Assembly: GCA_028023455.1 (NCBI GenBank)
Contig: JAQFVV010000029.1
Coordinates: forward strand, 10,770,644-10,834,643
DNA length: 64,000 bases
Source: Epiperipatus broadwayi
Lineage: Eukaryota; Onychophora; Udeonychophora; Euonychophora; Peripatidae
Reading direction: 5' to 3'
Positions 23,640 through 35,240 of the stretch are shown piece after piece. Positions within the stretch are counted from its first letter, which is position 1; every line of letters starts with the position of its first letter. The notes below the pieces were generated by a model. The model was not told where the DNA came from. It worked only from the letters and a program-made list of their open reading frames with translations, and ran no database searches. The position numbers and the translations under genes are program-made.

Positions 23640-23725
23640 TGAATGCCTTAGTCTATTCCCATTGATTACTCTGGCTTGCACTGACTGGTGTTACTGTATG
23701 AAGAGTTTTGCCTGTGTGTTAAAAA
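23640..23725. mobile_element. Family 1 foldback remnant (one arm)
   Basis: TTGATTACTCTGGCTTGCAC followed by ACTGTATGAAGAGTTTTGCC and TGTG matches one arm of family 1. The other arm and the tail are missing. Confidence 0.65.
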
Positions 23726-24055
23726 AATTATTGATATATTTTTGTTTCTTTAAAATAGCAAAATGTCTGACTTTCATCATAATTAAATACCCTCTGGACA
23801 ATATTCTTTTTTTTTTTCAATAACTTTTTCTCTTATAGAAATATAATTGTCTCTTTATCAAGAAAATATTATCTCCCTAACTGTTTTGATATTTTAAGTC
23901 AGTTATCAATTTTTAATATATTCTAAAATTTTGTAAAAATTTTAGCTTTACACTTAAAATAAATGTTTTATTATAAAAAATACTGCATAAAAATTTAGAA
24001 ATAATAATAAAGGATAAATAAAATGTATGTGGTTTCAACACAATCTGAATATATA
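23726..24055. other. AT-rich spacer
   Basis: Nothing recognised apart from homopolymer runs and the (AT)n tract beginning at about 24048. Confidence 0.5.
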
Positions 24056-24250
24056 TATATATATATATATTATAATGGTCTGGGCGATCATTGGTCTTAC
24101 CATATCTGCCATACAGGGCACCACCAGGCCATTTGAACCTGGAAAATTTATAGAGTAGTAAGATACGCACTGTTAAGATCTAACTTTTACATATATATGG
24201 TTTATTCCGACCGTCAGCCCATGCCACTAGCTCAGGGAACAGCAGAGATT
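24056..24250. repeat. Dispersed repeat next to an (AT)n tract
   Basis: After the (AT)n run come CAGGGCACCACCAGG, CTGGAAAATTTAT, GGTTTATTCCGACC and GCCACTAGCTCAGGGA-CAG. The same order of related blocks (GAGTGCCACCAG, CTGGAAAATTTATT, CAACTAGACTCAGGGAGAAAC) occurs at 62690-62810, also after a long AC/AT microsatellite. The association with a microsatellite in both copies suggests that the tract is part of the element's end. Class unknown. Confidence 0.5.
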
Positions 24251-24779
24251 TATAATATATAATTTTATTTAAAATATATCTTCAATATTAAAAAATTAAA
24301 AGCCACTGCCAGTAATAACACACAAAAAACATTTATTAATGCACATATATAAACATTTAAAATTTGAGGAATAACATTTATTATTTTAAATTGGTTATTA
24401 ATTTTTAAATTTAAATTATTAAGAAAGTCCGAACAGATGGACATTTTATAAAAGTTTGTTTTATAATGTTGAGCATAGATAGGCTATATAGATTACTCAG
24501 TTAAAACATTTCAAAATAAACATAAACGATCAAAATATAAAGTTATTCCTGGAATTGCAGAGGGACCTAATGGCATTCATCATAAGATGCCGCATTGAGA
24601 CCAATAACTTAAAAGACATTTGAATAAATACATTTTTAGATACTCAATGTGAGGTATCATATTTACTGAATATCTATATATTTTAATCATTTATGAAAAT
24701 AAAAACATAATTAAACATTAATGAATCTATGCAATCATCTACACCCAACTTAAATTTAATGCATTTAAATAATTTACTC

Positions 24780-25530
24780 AATATATTGTAATGGGATGGG
24801 GGTAACAGGGAAGATGAAGGAAAGTAAGAAAAGGCATGAATATGGGGTGATGGAATATCATCATCATTCCCAGTTCTGAGAGCATTGAGAGATCAGCCAA
24901 CTAACTCAGAAGAGCAACTAAAAAAACTATATATCAATCATATATCAACCAGCATTATGAATAAATATCAGTATAAGTAAATACTCTAGAGAAATAACCA
25001 TCCATCATCATCATTGGTGGGAATAAACAAATCAGTACAATAGATCAACAGAATAGAATCAACAGTCCATCTTGTGACTGGATTTGAACATAAAAAATAT
25101 AAATCAGCAGACAACTTTGTGACTGGATTGGAAATGGGTCTTCTGTAGACCAGGCTAACTACTGAGCATTTGCCACCTTGGGCAATTATTTAAACATAAC
25201 TTGAATGCACCAGCTTAGTGCCCATCCATTAAAATTCACAATAATTAGAAATCAAAACAATAATGCTGGGACATTAAAACATGTTGATCATCATCTATGC
25301 TCAGGCCACTTCTACTGGCCAACTATAAACTCAAGTTTTTAACAAGACAACTAAAATAAAATATAGTGCATGAGCTTTAAAGAGTATCCTCTTTTGCACC
25401 AACCAGGATGATGATTGATCATCTCTGGATGCCCCAAAGAACTAGATACATATCTCCATTCATATATTCATCCCGTGTACCAATCTAGCTCAGAGAACAC
25501 AAGCTCTATTACTGTATGTGATCAAAAGAT
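24780..25530 (-). repeat. GC-richer patch with SINE-like sequence
   Basis: On the minus strand at about 25110-25175, GCTCAGTAGTTAGCC followed 40 bp later by TTCCAATCC resembles tRNA A and B boxes. GTGACTGGATT occurs twice (25075, 25121). CATCATCATC blocks are present at about 24860 and 25012. No open frame is supported. Probably an old SINE cluster. Confidence 0.35.
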
Positions 25531-26339
25531 GATGGAAATGATTTTATACAATTTTAACAATTAAATACAAGTTTATTATTAACAAAAAAAATTAAGGTCT
25601 TATAAAAATAAAATTACACACATATAAACTTTCTGATTTTGAATACAAATACAAAATTTCAAATAACTACATTGCGATTTACATAATTGCTATTCAAAAT
25701 TCAAATTGTTACATTGGTTTACATATATGATGCATACAGATGCGTGATTTATAATATACAATTAATATTCACTAACAAAAAAAAAAAGATAATTTTACAT
25801 ATATAAGTGTGCGTGTATATACACACACTGTCGTTTACATCACATTTTAACTTAACAGCAATAATATTACATTTTCATTATTAAATTCTTTGGAAAATAT
25901 GCACAAATTTCATACATATATGTGTGTGTATAAACAAAATATAGATATAATTTAAAATTAGTTTCAATTTATAAGTTCTCAAAAGTATAGTCAATTTTTG
26001 ACAGGGTATTTATTGATTAATTATCAACATTTTTAAATTAAATTATTGAATCATCGATTCTTTACCTTTTTTTTTATAAATTTTTCAAAATAATGTCCAA
26101 GAGGATTATTGTTCAAAAACATCTCTTTTGCCTTTAATGATCAATGAATTATTATTCACTCTTAATTATAATTCAAGCAAAATTACTTTATATTCTTTTA
26201 AAATATATAAATTTTTAACTGACTTTAAAATAATATTGTTCTATATATATCTTTTTAAATGAATTCTTTTAAAATAACTCACCAGCTATATATACATTTA
26301 GGTGTGTTCTCTGCATATATATGATGCAGTATAGTGTAA
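25531..26339. other. AT-rich spacer
   Basis: TGTGTGTA/TACACACA stretches at 25808-25832 and 25918-25930. No gene recognised. Confidence 0.5.
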
Positions 26340-26780
26340 TTAATTCTTCAGCAAGCTGGAAGATTTTTCTTGGTGAGTTTGATTTTTAGTGACTGTCATA
26401 ATCAGGAAAAATATAATCCATGTATAATGTTGGTCCTTAGTTGGTCTCCTGTCTGTGTAGAATTGTTCCAGGCAAGTAGCTGTCTTCTCCATGTTTAAGG
26501 CTATGAATTTCAGCACAAAGAAGTAGGTCATTTTCTCCATGTGAATTCAAACTCCTGTGAAGGAAATATTAGCAGCTCCTGAATCTAATGTCCTGCCTTC
26601 AGCTATATCAGTTCATGGTAGCTATTCTGCCAGTTCTATGGTCAGCTAAAACCAACTGCTGCAAACTTCAAGAAGCTGCAACAAAATATTATAACGAACT
26701 TTTCAGCTGACACTTCTTACAAAAAAATATTATCTAGACTGGAGGTAATCTTGTTATTAGCCCCTTTATAGAATCATCTA
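26340..26780. other. GC-richer segment, unassigned
   Basis: Composition is less extreme than the flanks and a 66-codon minus frame starts at 26540. The frame has no recognisable motif and ends without splice-like context. It may be a non-coding exon or an old repeat. Confidence 0.25.
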
Positions 26781-27309
26781 AGGTGATAACAACACCTTAA
26801 TTGAAAACAGAGTTTCTATTTTTATTTCTCTAATCTCTCTAAAAACATATGTTTTAATTAATTAAAAAAAATTTCAAAAATAAGTATTGTGCTTCTACAT
26901 TTCACAATCTGAATAATAATAATACAATATATATATTTATTCAGATCTTTTAAAAGTTTACTTTATAAAATGATATTTTAAATCAGAGTTATTATTTATT
27001 TATTTATTTATTTTCAATGAATGTAGAAAATATCTACTATAATTTTTGTCTGTTTATTTCTAGTTTTCTTTTCAACTTTATACATATTTATGCACCACAC
27101 TAAATTAGTGTGTATGTGTAATCCAATTGGTTACAATATATAAAAAAAAAATGGAAATGATTAAATCAGCAAACTCAAAATATTTAAAATTAAACATCAA
27201 TAATTGATTTTGAAATATTAAGTCAGATTAAAGTTCATTTTAAAAATTAGATTTAGCTTGTCAAATCTTGATGAAAGTTCTTAATTACTTTTTCTTTTTA
27301 ATTTTTCAG
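26781..27309. other. AT-rich spacer ending in a polypyrimidine tract
   Basis: The last 30 bases are pyrimidine-rich and end TTTTTCAG, the apparent acceptor for the exon at 27310. Confidence 0.45.
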
Positions 27310-27535
27310 TTCATATCTTACAGTAGAAGAGCTCCCAGTTCTTGCTGCCAATTCCCGTGAAGACTTTATTAGTTATAAATTTCATGGAAGACTGATCTGT
27401 TGTTCATACTGTAGTTCTCAATCCGGAGGCTGCCTTAGCTGGTTCAATCCTGGTACTATTCAATTGCAGTACCCATATGATTCGGGGTCTGCAACAGTAC
27501 CATTCATAATTCAACAATCATTTCATTTGAAATAA
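27310..27535 (+). CDS. Orphan exon-like ORF with strong splice acceptor
   Basis: A textbook acceptor (CTTTTTAATTTTTCAG) is followed by 74 open codons in one frame only, ending TAA immediately before GTAAGAGAG. The peptide begins SYLTVEELPVLAANS, has ICCSYCSSQSGGC in the middle and ends TVPFIIQQSFHLK. It is cysteine- and serine-rich in the centre and compositionally coding-like, with no ATG of its own. Either it is a terminal coding exon ending at TAA, or an internal exon of a gene now disrupted, because a GTAAGA donor directly follows the stop. I do not recognise the family. An AG microsatellite starts right after the donor. Confidence 0.45.
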
Positions 27536-28766
27536 GTAAGAGAGAGAGAGAGAGAGTGAACAGTGCATCTTATCACTCTTCTCAAAAAAAATCAAGCTGA
27601 ACTCCTTAATTTCAATATTTTTCTTTTTATACACAACATCCGGATTCACTGAACAATCAATCATTTTCATTAGGGTTCGAGCATTGGTTTCTGCTTCTAT
27701 TGGACATTCTGCTTCAGAGCAGGAAATAATCTTTAATTTTTATCTATATCTTTCATCTGACTTTTTAATTATATAAGATCTCCAAGGGCTAGTTTGCTTT
27801 TCAATAATTAATAACACAATCATTTCCATTTTGAAATTTCAGGAATTAATTAATACCTGTTTCTATTTTTACTTATATTACTTTTAACTAAAATATTTTA
27901 TATTTAGATCTTTTATCCTTTTTTACTAAAAAGTACATTCAAATACTTTTTTTTTTATTAAAAAAAAAAAACACTTTTAAAGTTTTGCATCTGTGCAAAT
28001 ATATATACGTTTAACAACACTTTAATTTTTTAGCTTTTAGTTTTTATTTACGAACTTAAAAAAGTTTGTATTTTCATTTTAAATTAATGTAACGGCATAT
28101 TATATACCATTACAATATATATTATTAATAAATATGACTATGTATGACACTTCGAGACATATTGTAAAATATATGTATAAATTTTATTATTTTTAAAAAA
28201 TGTGATTGAATTTAGTGCTCAGAGGCTGAAAAATTGTTGCTCATGCATTGTAAAGTATTTTAAATTTACAAATTTTTATGTATTTTGTTTATTTATTTAC
28301 ATTTTTATTTGTAAAAATTATAGTGTATAAATGAAACCATGAGCTTTAATACAGCACAGTTTGCTGATTTATTTTATAACTAATACACTTAGAACTCTAA
28401 TATTATTTTTACAGATTACCAGAGATTCATAGCTTTATAGAGAGAACTATAAACCAGTATTTAAATATGAATATATGCTAAAATTCAAAGAAATAAAAAT
28501 AATTTAATAAATAATATTGATTTATTAAGGGATGGGTGAAATATTGTATCTTTTTCTCATAGACTAATATTAATATAAACTATAATATGGATGTGAGCAT
28601 GTATCATATATGACAGTGATTAAGAAATGTCTTGTGTAATTTAAAACAAAGGAATTTTAAATAAAAATGTTTTTAACAATGATTAAGTGAATAAGACACT
28701 AGAAAAAAACATTTTTTTGCCATGAATTATGGTAAAATTAAACAGTATTAAAAATAAATTCTCCAA
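27536..28766. other. AT-rich spacer
   Basis: (GA)n at 27538-27556, poly(A/T) at 27950-27972. No gene or repeat family recognised. Confidence 0.5.
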
Positions 28767-28781
28767 ACAACAGATTGTATT

Positions 28782-28889
28782 TGTCAAGCGTTGTTAGCTG
28801 AGATGTTAGCGCAGCTACCTTGCACACAAGCAGTTGGTTGTAGACGGTTGTTGTGGGTTTGCCTCCTGGTCGATGCTATGACATATGGA
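28782..28889 (+). mobile_element. tRNA-derived SINE (family A) with 15 bp target duplication
   Basis: ACAACAGATTGTATT directly flanks the element (28767-28781 and 28890-28904). Inside are GTCAAGCGTTGTTAGC, GCGCAGCTACCTTGC, GTTGTGGGTTTGCC and GTCGATGCTATGACATATGG. This is the best-defined copy of the family: 108 bp with precise ends. It was presumably copied by the machinery of a LINE. Confidence 0.85.
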
Positions 28890-28904
28890 ACAACAGATTG
28901 TATT

Positions 28905-29339
28905 AAATATCAGAGATAACTTGTAAATTCACATTTTTATAAAATTGTTAGCCAAATTTTAGTTTGTTAAAAACTTCAAGAAAATACATACATTGTTATT
29001 AAGAGATGCCAATTAACATGCTGATAAACAAAAATATTCAGCAAATAAATTATGTTTTGGGGGAAAAAATTATCATAATGAAAAAGATTATTTTGTTAAT
29101 TAAAAACCAACAGTTTGAGTTAAGGCTGATGCAATAAAAACTCATGATAAATAAAACACATTTATAGAGAGATTTTTAGTTTTCAGTTAATTCTAGCTGT
29201 TCATAAATATCTCTCCAAGTTTCTGATATTCTCTTTCAACCATAATAGATATTAATTGGAAACCATCTGACTTAAAATTGGTTAACTCTTACTATACGGA
29301 ATAACCAAGGAAAAGCAATAAGTTTGTTAAGGAATGAGT
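28905..29339. other. AT-rich spacer
   Basis: Nothing recognised. Confidence 0.5.
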
Positions 29340-29485
29340 TACTTGATAATGATACTTAGAAGGGATTTTAACTCAGATTTTCAAGCTCCCTATATCTATC
29401 CACTTCACCAGTTTTATAAGATGGAATGGATAGATGTAGGGAGCTTGAAAGTTTAAGTTCAAATCTCTTCTAATTATATTAAATT
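29340..29485. mobile_element. Mini-palindrome made of family 2 ends
   Basis: AACTCAGATTTTCAAGCTCCCT-ATCTATCC and its complement GGATAGATGTAGGGAGCTTGAAAGT (given in outline) face each other around a ~20 bp loop, so only the two terminal ~45 bp of family 2 remain. No ribozyme. Confidence 0.65.
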
Positions 29486-29899
29486 CAGTATAGACAATAT
29501 ATTTGTATTTAAATATTGATAATAATATATAAACAGCTTGATTACCATACTGGCTAAAGCAAGTTAATATTTCGATTGATAGTTTTCTTCAAATCATAAT
29601 CCAAAGAGATGAAGAACATATTCATCTAAAGAACCTGTATGGAATCCCAATAAAGCTATCCAACTGCTTATTGTTTTTCAAAAATAGGGAAATAAACTGC
29701 AAATACATGATTTTCCAATAAATTTATTTGAAAATAATTTAAAAGATTAACTAAACCACAAGCTCAACAATTAGAAAAAAACACCACTAATACCATATGC
29801 ATACAATCGTGAAACAATAACTAATAATAAATGAAACATTGACAATTTTGGTATGCAATATCTTAAGGAAATGTAATATGGAAAATAACTATGTGCAAA
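29486..29899. other. AT-rich spacer
   Basis: Nothing recognised. Confidence 0.5.
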
Positions 29900-30245
29900 A
29901 ACATATACAAGATATGCTTAAATCTGAATAAAGTTTGCATATTTTTTCCTAATGCAGTTTCACCTAATTATATTAGTCATAGTCATGGCTTTTAACAGAA
30001 GGGAGAGGATAGCCAGTTTTATTAGGTAAACATGAATGGATGATTAGCATAACTGAATAGCTAATGGCCTACTTAAGCAAATAATTAGTTATTCAATTAT
30101 GCTAATGACCCATTCACATTTCTCCAAAAAAGCCAGAAGTTTCCCTCCTCTGTTAGATGCCATGTCTATAGTAATGTAACTTAGTCGAAAGTGCACTAAG
30201 CAAAAATTGCAAACTTTATTCAGATTTAAGCATGTATCATATACA
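29900..30245. mobile_element. Foldback element, ~345 bp
   Basis: The left arm (29905-30015) and right arm (30130-30242) are inverted: ATGCTTAAATCTGAATAAAG and CTTTATTCAGATTTAAGCAT, and inside them AACAGAAGGGAG / CTCCTCTGTTAGA. A second inner inverted pair (TTAGCATAACTGAATA... / ...ATTCAATTATGCTAA) lies at 30040-30105. CATATACA/CATATACA flanks may be a short target duplication. Confidence 0.6.
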
Positions 30246-31754
30246 TTTCTGTACAACTTACAATACAGGATGTAATTGCTAATTTATGTTATCCAAAGAA
30301 ATACCTAAATATTATTAACTTGTATACAAAATGTCTACAGTCTTATTAAGGTAAGAAATTATTATCATTATTATTATCATCTTCTCATCCTCATCCTCTT
30401 CTTCTTTTTTCCCTTCTCCTTCTTTTTCTTCTTCAGCAGTCAAAACTCATTTAAAGTAATTTTTCTCCCTTTCTTTTTACACATTGTAGTTTAAATAATT
30501 ACTAATGAAGAAGCAAAAAAAAAGTTTTTTTTTTTAAAACAATAATTGTTCTTTTTATTAGTATGTGAATTGCAATACATTTATGTTTGTTTTATGTATT
30601 AAAAGTACTACAGAAATTTTATCTTGTGACTGATATGTATCATACATATCTTGTAGGTTTGCATAGTATTGAAATAATAAATTACTGGATGAAATGGGTA
30701 AAGTAGTGCTTACGTGCACACATGCCAATCTGTTTTAAGATATATAGGAATAAAGTTCTATCCTAATTATAATTTATTTTATCATTTTTTTTTATTTGTT
30801 AAATAAATTATCCAGAATTAAATATTTTTATTCTTATGTATTTCCTATTTCAGGTTACCCATCATTTATACATAAATAGAGTTATGGTATTGTTAGTCAA
30901 CTAAGCTTAAGATTTTCAAATGAATTAAATTTTAAACATAGTTGTTATGATGTAGACGTGGAAATGTAAAAGCTTATCAAAGGAAATTAACCCACCTTCT
31001 ACTGGACAGTGTCATCTAAGAGGTTAAGATCATTTCCCCTCCTCCAAAACAAAAGTTGAATTGATGCACTAAATAATGTAACTGTATTATAGGTTGAACC
31101 AAAATTAAAGTGGTATAAGGTATATGAAGCTGTATCTATCCTATAATATCTTTTACATAATTGTTAATCAATGCATGACTGTATCTATATGTTTATTGGA
31201 CTCTTCATGTAAACATTTTCCATTATAATATATTTATAAAACTGTAACTAAGATACTGTTCATTCAATTGATAGCTTTTTATATAAATGGGCAGCATTAT
31301 AGAATCTTAAAATATTTATTTAATTAATAAATTGATCTTTAAATTTAATTATTTTGAAAATATTCAAGGTCATGTGACTCTAATCCCATCATGTCATTTG
31401 GAGATCTACAGTAATGCTTACTTGCCATCTTTTCATGGCTTTAAAGGCACTATCATTGTATTGTGTACATAATCGCTTTTAAGCGCTCATATTATCAGTA
31501 AATAACTTTATAAAGATCAAAAGCAAGAAGCCCCAGTTGAGTTATTATTACTCATAACCAAAACATCTGATGACTTTACAGGACATTATAACTGAGAACT
31601 TAATGCAGAAAAATAAATAAATGAAAACGAATAAATATTGCACCATAAAATAAATTTTAAAATACGTAAAATAAACAATAAATGCGTGTTACTAAATAAT
31701 CTTCACTATTACATAATAAAACAAAACAAATTTTAATTTCACAAATCATTTTTT
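30246..31754. other. AT-rich spacer with pyrimidine microsatellite
   Basis: A CTT/CCT-rich strand asymmetry lies at 30375-30440. No gene recognised. Confidence 0.5.
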
Positions 31755-32324
31755 AAAACAGGCAAAACTCACTATATATATTGCCACACAAAGCAAGCTA
31801 GAGTAATCAGTAGATGCCAGAAGGCTTGTGCATAAAATCCCCATCTAGTGCCTAGTCATCCAATATCCCTAGCCTAGTTTCTGGCTTATGGTCTATGTCA
31901 GTGAGGAGCCTTGGATCTGAGAGCACAGCATTTAGATCTTAGGTTCTAATGCAACCCTCCAGCAACCACCTTTCATCTCCATTTAACTACAAAACTATGA
32001 GTCTTAAATTGAAAACACCTTATTGTTTTCAATCCAAGCCCATTAGCTTATATAGTCATATGGGTCTGAACCCAGTTCAGTACCCATACATTTTGGTGTC
32101 TTGGGTTCTTTAATAACTATAGCCACCACTATCCTATTAGGCAGGATTGGTTTTAAGCCAATAAACATCACATGACCACCTCCTCTTATGCTTGTGTATA
32201 ACTGTTGTTAAAACAGGCAAAACTCACTATATATTGTGGCAATATATATAGTGAGTTTTGCCTGTTTTAACAACAGTTATACACAAACATAAGAGGAAGT
32301 GGTCATGTGATGTTTATTGGCTTA
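31755..32324. mobile_element. Family 1 foldback element, long form (570 bp)
   Basis: The 12 bp target duplication AAATCATTTTTT is at 31743-31754 and 32325-32336. The element begins AAACAGGCAAAACTCACTAT, carries the ribozyme region on the minus strand (31867-31908), then a stretch shared with the 61590 copy (ACAAAACTATGAG, CAGTACCCATACATTTTGGTG) and finally a tight palindrome (32153-32324) made of two inverted tail-plus-end segments. The ribozyme core is mutated (CTGACAT...). Confidence 0.85.
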
Positions 32325-32336
32325 AAATCATTTTTT

Positions 32337-33234
32337 GTTTGTTATTTCCATTTTCAATAGATTTGTGTCTTTTTTTTTTTTAAGAAAAAAATTTTTAAAC
32401 AAAATTTCAGTAATTCATGAAATGTAAATATTATTGCATAATAAAGTAATGGTAAATAGTAAAAGATAAACATGACAGTTTAAATAAATATGTATACAAA
32501 ACACTGTGCTGTAAAAAATTATCAGTAGCCATCTTTAATTAACCGATTCATTGCTACCAAATGATCATACACTGAATAAATGAAACGTTATGTTAAAAAT
32601 GACTTTCTTTTTCGAAAATCAAGCAAGTAGACAGGAAGAAAAAGAAAAATGGTTTGGAGCACTAATAATAGTCAGTATATAAAGTGATCAAGTCAAAAGA
32701 AGAATTATCCTTGGATTGCAGTCTCCAGATAAGAAAACAAAACTATATTCATGTAGTTAGTTCTAAGCAATGCCAACATACTGGGCACAGATAATATTCC
32801 CATGAGAGAACAGAACATAATAACTTCCGATAAAATTGATACAAAGTAATCATTGAAATTACTCCAAAATTAGAAAGAAAAATTCAGGAAATGCTTTGAA
32901 ATATCAAAAATAAACTTTTGTTTTCAAATATTTTACAAAAATTTGAAATTATATCCCCCTCCATCTTTATGTATACATTTCTATCAAAAGTTTAATATTA
33001 ATTTTTGAAATAATGTTTGATCTTGAGAAGATGCATTTAAAAATATGAATTTTGTCATAATAGTTAAAAAAAAAGAAAGAGTAAAAATCAATGGTTTATT
33101 GCTTGGGAAGTTATAAAAAGTTTAAGGGTACTTATGTATTAGTCCGGCGGCGGTGATAAAAATCATCAGGACAAATAAATGTATATATAAAGACCGAATT
33201 AAATACGTTTACAATCTTCTAAAAAAATACATTG
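32337..33234. other. AT-rich spacer
   Basis: Includes a short match to the GGTTTTATTGC repeat family at about 33088-33125. No gene recognised. Confidence 0.5.
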
Positions 33235-33865
33235 TACAGGCTTAAACCTGTATTTATATATGTAATATAGGCGGGATTCTAACTCAGATTGTCATATGAC
33301 CCACTACTGTCAGTGCCATCTCATATTGCTGACCCACCTGATCACACACATGTTGAAAAGATAAATAATCACCAATAAACGTATTTCATGCTAAACTATC
33401 AATCATCAATTGGTCTAGATTACTATCCTCACACACATATAATCAGTGCTCAGCTTTATATTAAGATAGCCAAACCTCATACTTTAATGGACAGGTTTCA
33501 AACTATTCCAACTCACAACTCTTCAGCTTTCCATTTCATTGAAAATCTGATGATGGAATGTTCAAAGCCATTGTTAGTGCCAAGGTTGTCATCCTACCCA
33601 TGTTGACATATTAGTCTTTCTGACCCCTCATGCACAGAAGAATAATCCATTTATACATAGACCTTTTATACACTATTTATATAAATTAATACATTGTACA
33701 GGCTTAAATCTGTATTTATATATGTTTGCTGGTTTAGCATGAAATATGTGTATTGGTGATTATTTATCTTTTCAACATGTGTGTGATCAGGTGGGTCAGC
33801 AATATGAGATGGCACTGAGAATAGTGGGTCATATGAAAGTCTGAGTTTGAATCTTCTAAAAAGGA
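33235..33865. mobile_element. Family 2 foldback element with duplicated internal segment
   Basis: Inverted ends contain CTCAGATTGTCATATGACCC and the complement at 33825-33848. The left arm carries a hammerhead relic on the minus strand (about 33380-33425; C3 of CTGATGA mutated to T). The central CATTGAAAATCTGATGATGG is shared with the other copies. A ~30 bp direct repeat (GTACAGGCTTAAA-CTGTATTTATATATGT) occurs at 33236 and 33696, marking an internal rearrangement. The 72-codon plus frame at 33388 is a by-product. Confidence 0.65.
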
Positions 33866-34706
33866 AATGAATTAATTTTGCAAGTGAATATTAGATAATA
33901 TTCTGATGAAGAGAAAGTTATTAGTCAAAATGTTGGTTTTGCTGCTAATTTTATAGCCATGATTTCACATTTTATGTCCACAGTTTGGACAAACAATGAC
34001 AGTGTTTCATTCAAGATTGTGAAAGAGGTTGCTTGCCATTCATAATGGGACATGGTCAAGGTAAGAAAGTTCAGTCCACTGCTGAGATGCTAAGAAATAA
34101 CATTTTGTAAATGTGTTTGTTTTATTTCCATTAGATAAAGTTATAGTTGGCTATTTTTTCAAATAAATATTGTTGGACTAATACCATATGAAATCTCACT
34201 GCCAGACTAATACATAAGTACCAGTTTATGTAGCATGACTGATAAAACTAGTCACAATCCTGGATCTTGAAATCCAATTTTTGCCACTGAACCAATGTAG
34301 ATCTAACAATGTAGATCTAACAATGTAGATCTATTTAATTGTTAAAAATAACAATCTAATGACTTGGAATATGGAAATCTTGCTCATTAAGAGAAACAAA
34401 TTTTATTTTCAATTCTGGGCCACAAAACTATTAAGAAACAATTTCCAGTCATATGATAAAGTTTAAAACCTATTGTTTTAAAAAAGGAGAATGAGTGTTT
34501 TTTAAGCTTAAAACAATTCTGGTTCAATTATTTATATATGATATGAATGAACAGAGCCTGGCTGATATTGGTATTTAATGAGTCTTTTACATATTTTAAA
34601 ATTATTGAAAATCTTATTAAAATTACTTACTGAACAAAACAATGTTATTAGAAAAAAATGTATTGTACAAAAACAAATAATGAAAATAATCCCAGTGCAT
34701 GAGAAG
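33866..34706. other. AT-rich spacer with a 17 bp triple repeat
   Basis: CAATGTAGATCTA(A) is repeated three times at 34292-34333. Otherwise nothing recognised. Confidence 0.55.
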
Positions 34707-34889
34707 TGATTTAATATTTAAGCCAATAAACATCACATGACCACCACCTCTTATGCTTGGGTATAACTGTTGCTAAAACAGGCAAAACTAACTATATATA
34801 TATATTGCTACACACAGCAAGCTAGAGTAATCAATGGATGCCAGAAGGCTTGTGCATAAAATCCCCATCTAGTGCCTACTCATCCAATA

Positions 34890-34931
34890 TCCCCAGACTA
34901 GTTTCTGGATTATGGCCTTCGTCAGTGAGGA
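34890..34931 (-). ncRNA. Hammerhead ribozyme-like motif, family 1
   Basis: The minus strand has TCCTCA (stem I 5'), CTGACGA, an A, stem II region GGCCATAATCC, an A, GAAAC, TA, GTC and TGGGGA (stem I 3'). All invariant core bases are present, stem I pairs over 6 bp including one G-U pair, and stem III is the two-pair AC/GU. Stem II is weakened by a G-to-T change, and an A-A mismatch sits at positions 10.1/11.1. Confidence 0.6.
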
Positions 34932-34990
34932 GCCTTGGATCTGAGAGCACTGCACCTAGATCTTAGGTGCAGTGCTCTCAGATCCAAGGC

Positions 34991-35027
34991 TCCTCACTGA
35001 TGAAGGCGATAAGACAGAAACTAGTCC
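34991..35027 (+). ncRNA. Hammerhead-like motif, family 1, truncated stem I
   Basis: TCCTCA, CTGATGA, AGGCGATAAGACA, GAAAC and TAGTC are present, but the sequence after the cleavage position is CTAAG in place of TGGGGA, so stem I is lost. Confidence 0.5.
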
Positions 35028-35061
35028 TAAGATCTAGGTGCAGTGCTCTCAGATCCAAGAC

Positions 35062-35102
35062 TCCTCACTGACAAAGGCCATAAACCAGAAACTAGTCTGG
35101 GG
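35062..35102 (+). ncRNA. Hammerhead-like motif, family 1, core mutated
   Basis: Stems I and III are intact (TCCTCA/TGGGGA, GAAAC-TA-GTC), but the core reads CTGACAA, i.e. G8 is changed to A, which should abolish cleavage. Stem II is GGC/ACC. Confidence 0.55.
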
Positions 35103-35240
35103 ATATTGGATGAGTAGGCACTAGATGGGGATTTTATGCACAAGCCTTCTGCCATCCATTGATTACTCTAGCTTGCTGTGTGTGGCAATATATATATATA
35201 TATATATATATATATTGAGTTTTGCCTGATTTAATATTTA

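Larger units (their letters stand above)
34721..35226 (-). mobile_element. Family 1 foldback element, large palindrome (506 bp)
   Basis: The perfect 14 bp target duplication TGATTTAATATTTA is at 34707-34720 and 35227-35240. Read on the minus strand it starts CAGGCAAAACTC and ends with the family tail GTGATGTTTATTGGCTT. It holds ribozyme regions in both orientations: one on the minus strand at 34890-34931 and two on the plus strand at 34991-35027 and 35062-35102, with CAGTGCTCTCAGATCC-type spacers between them. A (TA)n expansion lies in one end (35188-35215). It has no coding capacity. Confidence 0.9.

Noticed and set aside
24056-24250. tRNA-type SINE based on CCATTTGAACCTGG
   Set aside because: A B-box-like complement is present but no A box lies at a suitable distance, so it is listed only as a dispersed repeat.
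33388-33606. Plus-strand frames in family 2 copies (also 6787, 53486, 54003)
   Set aside because: They come from the same non-coding repeat and differ in frame and stops between copies.
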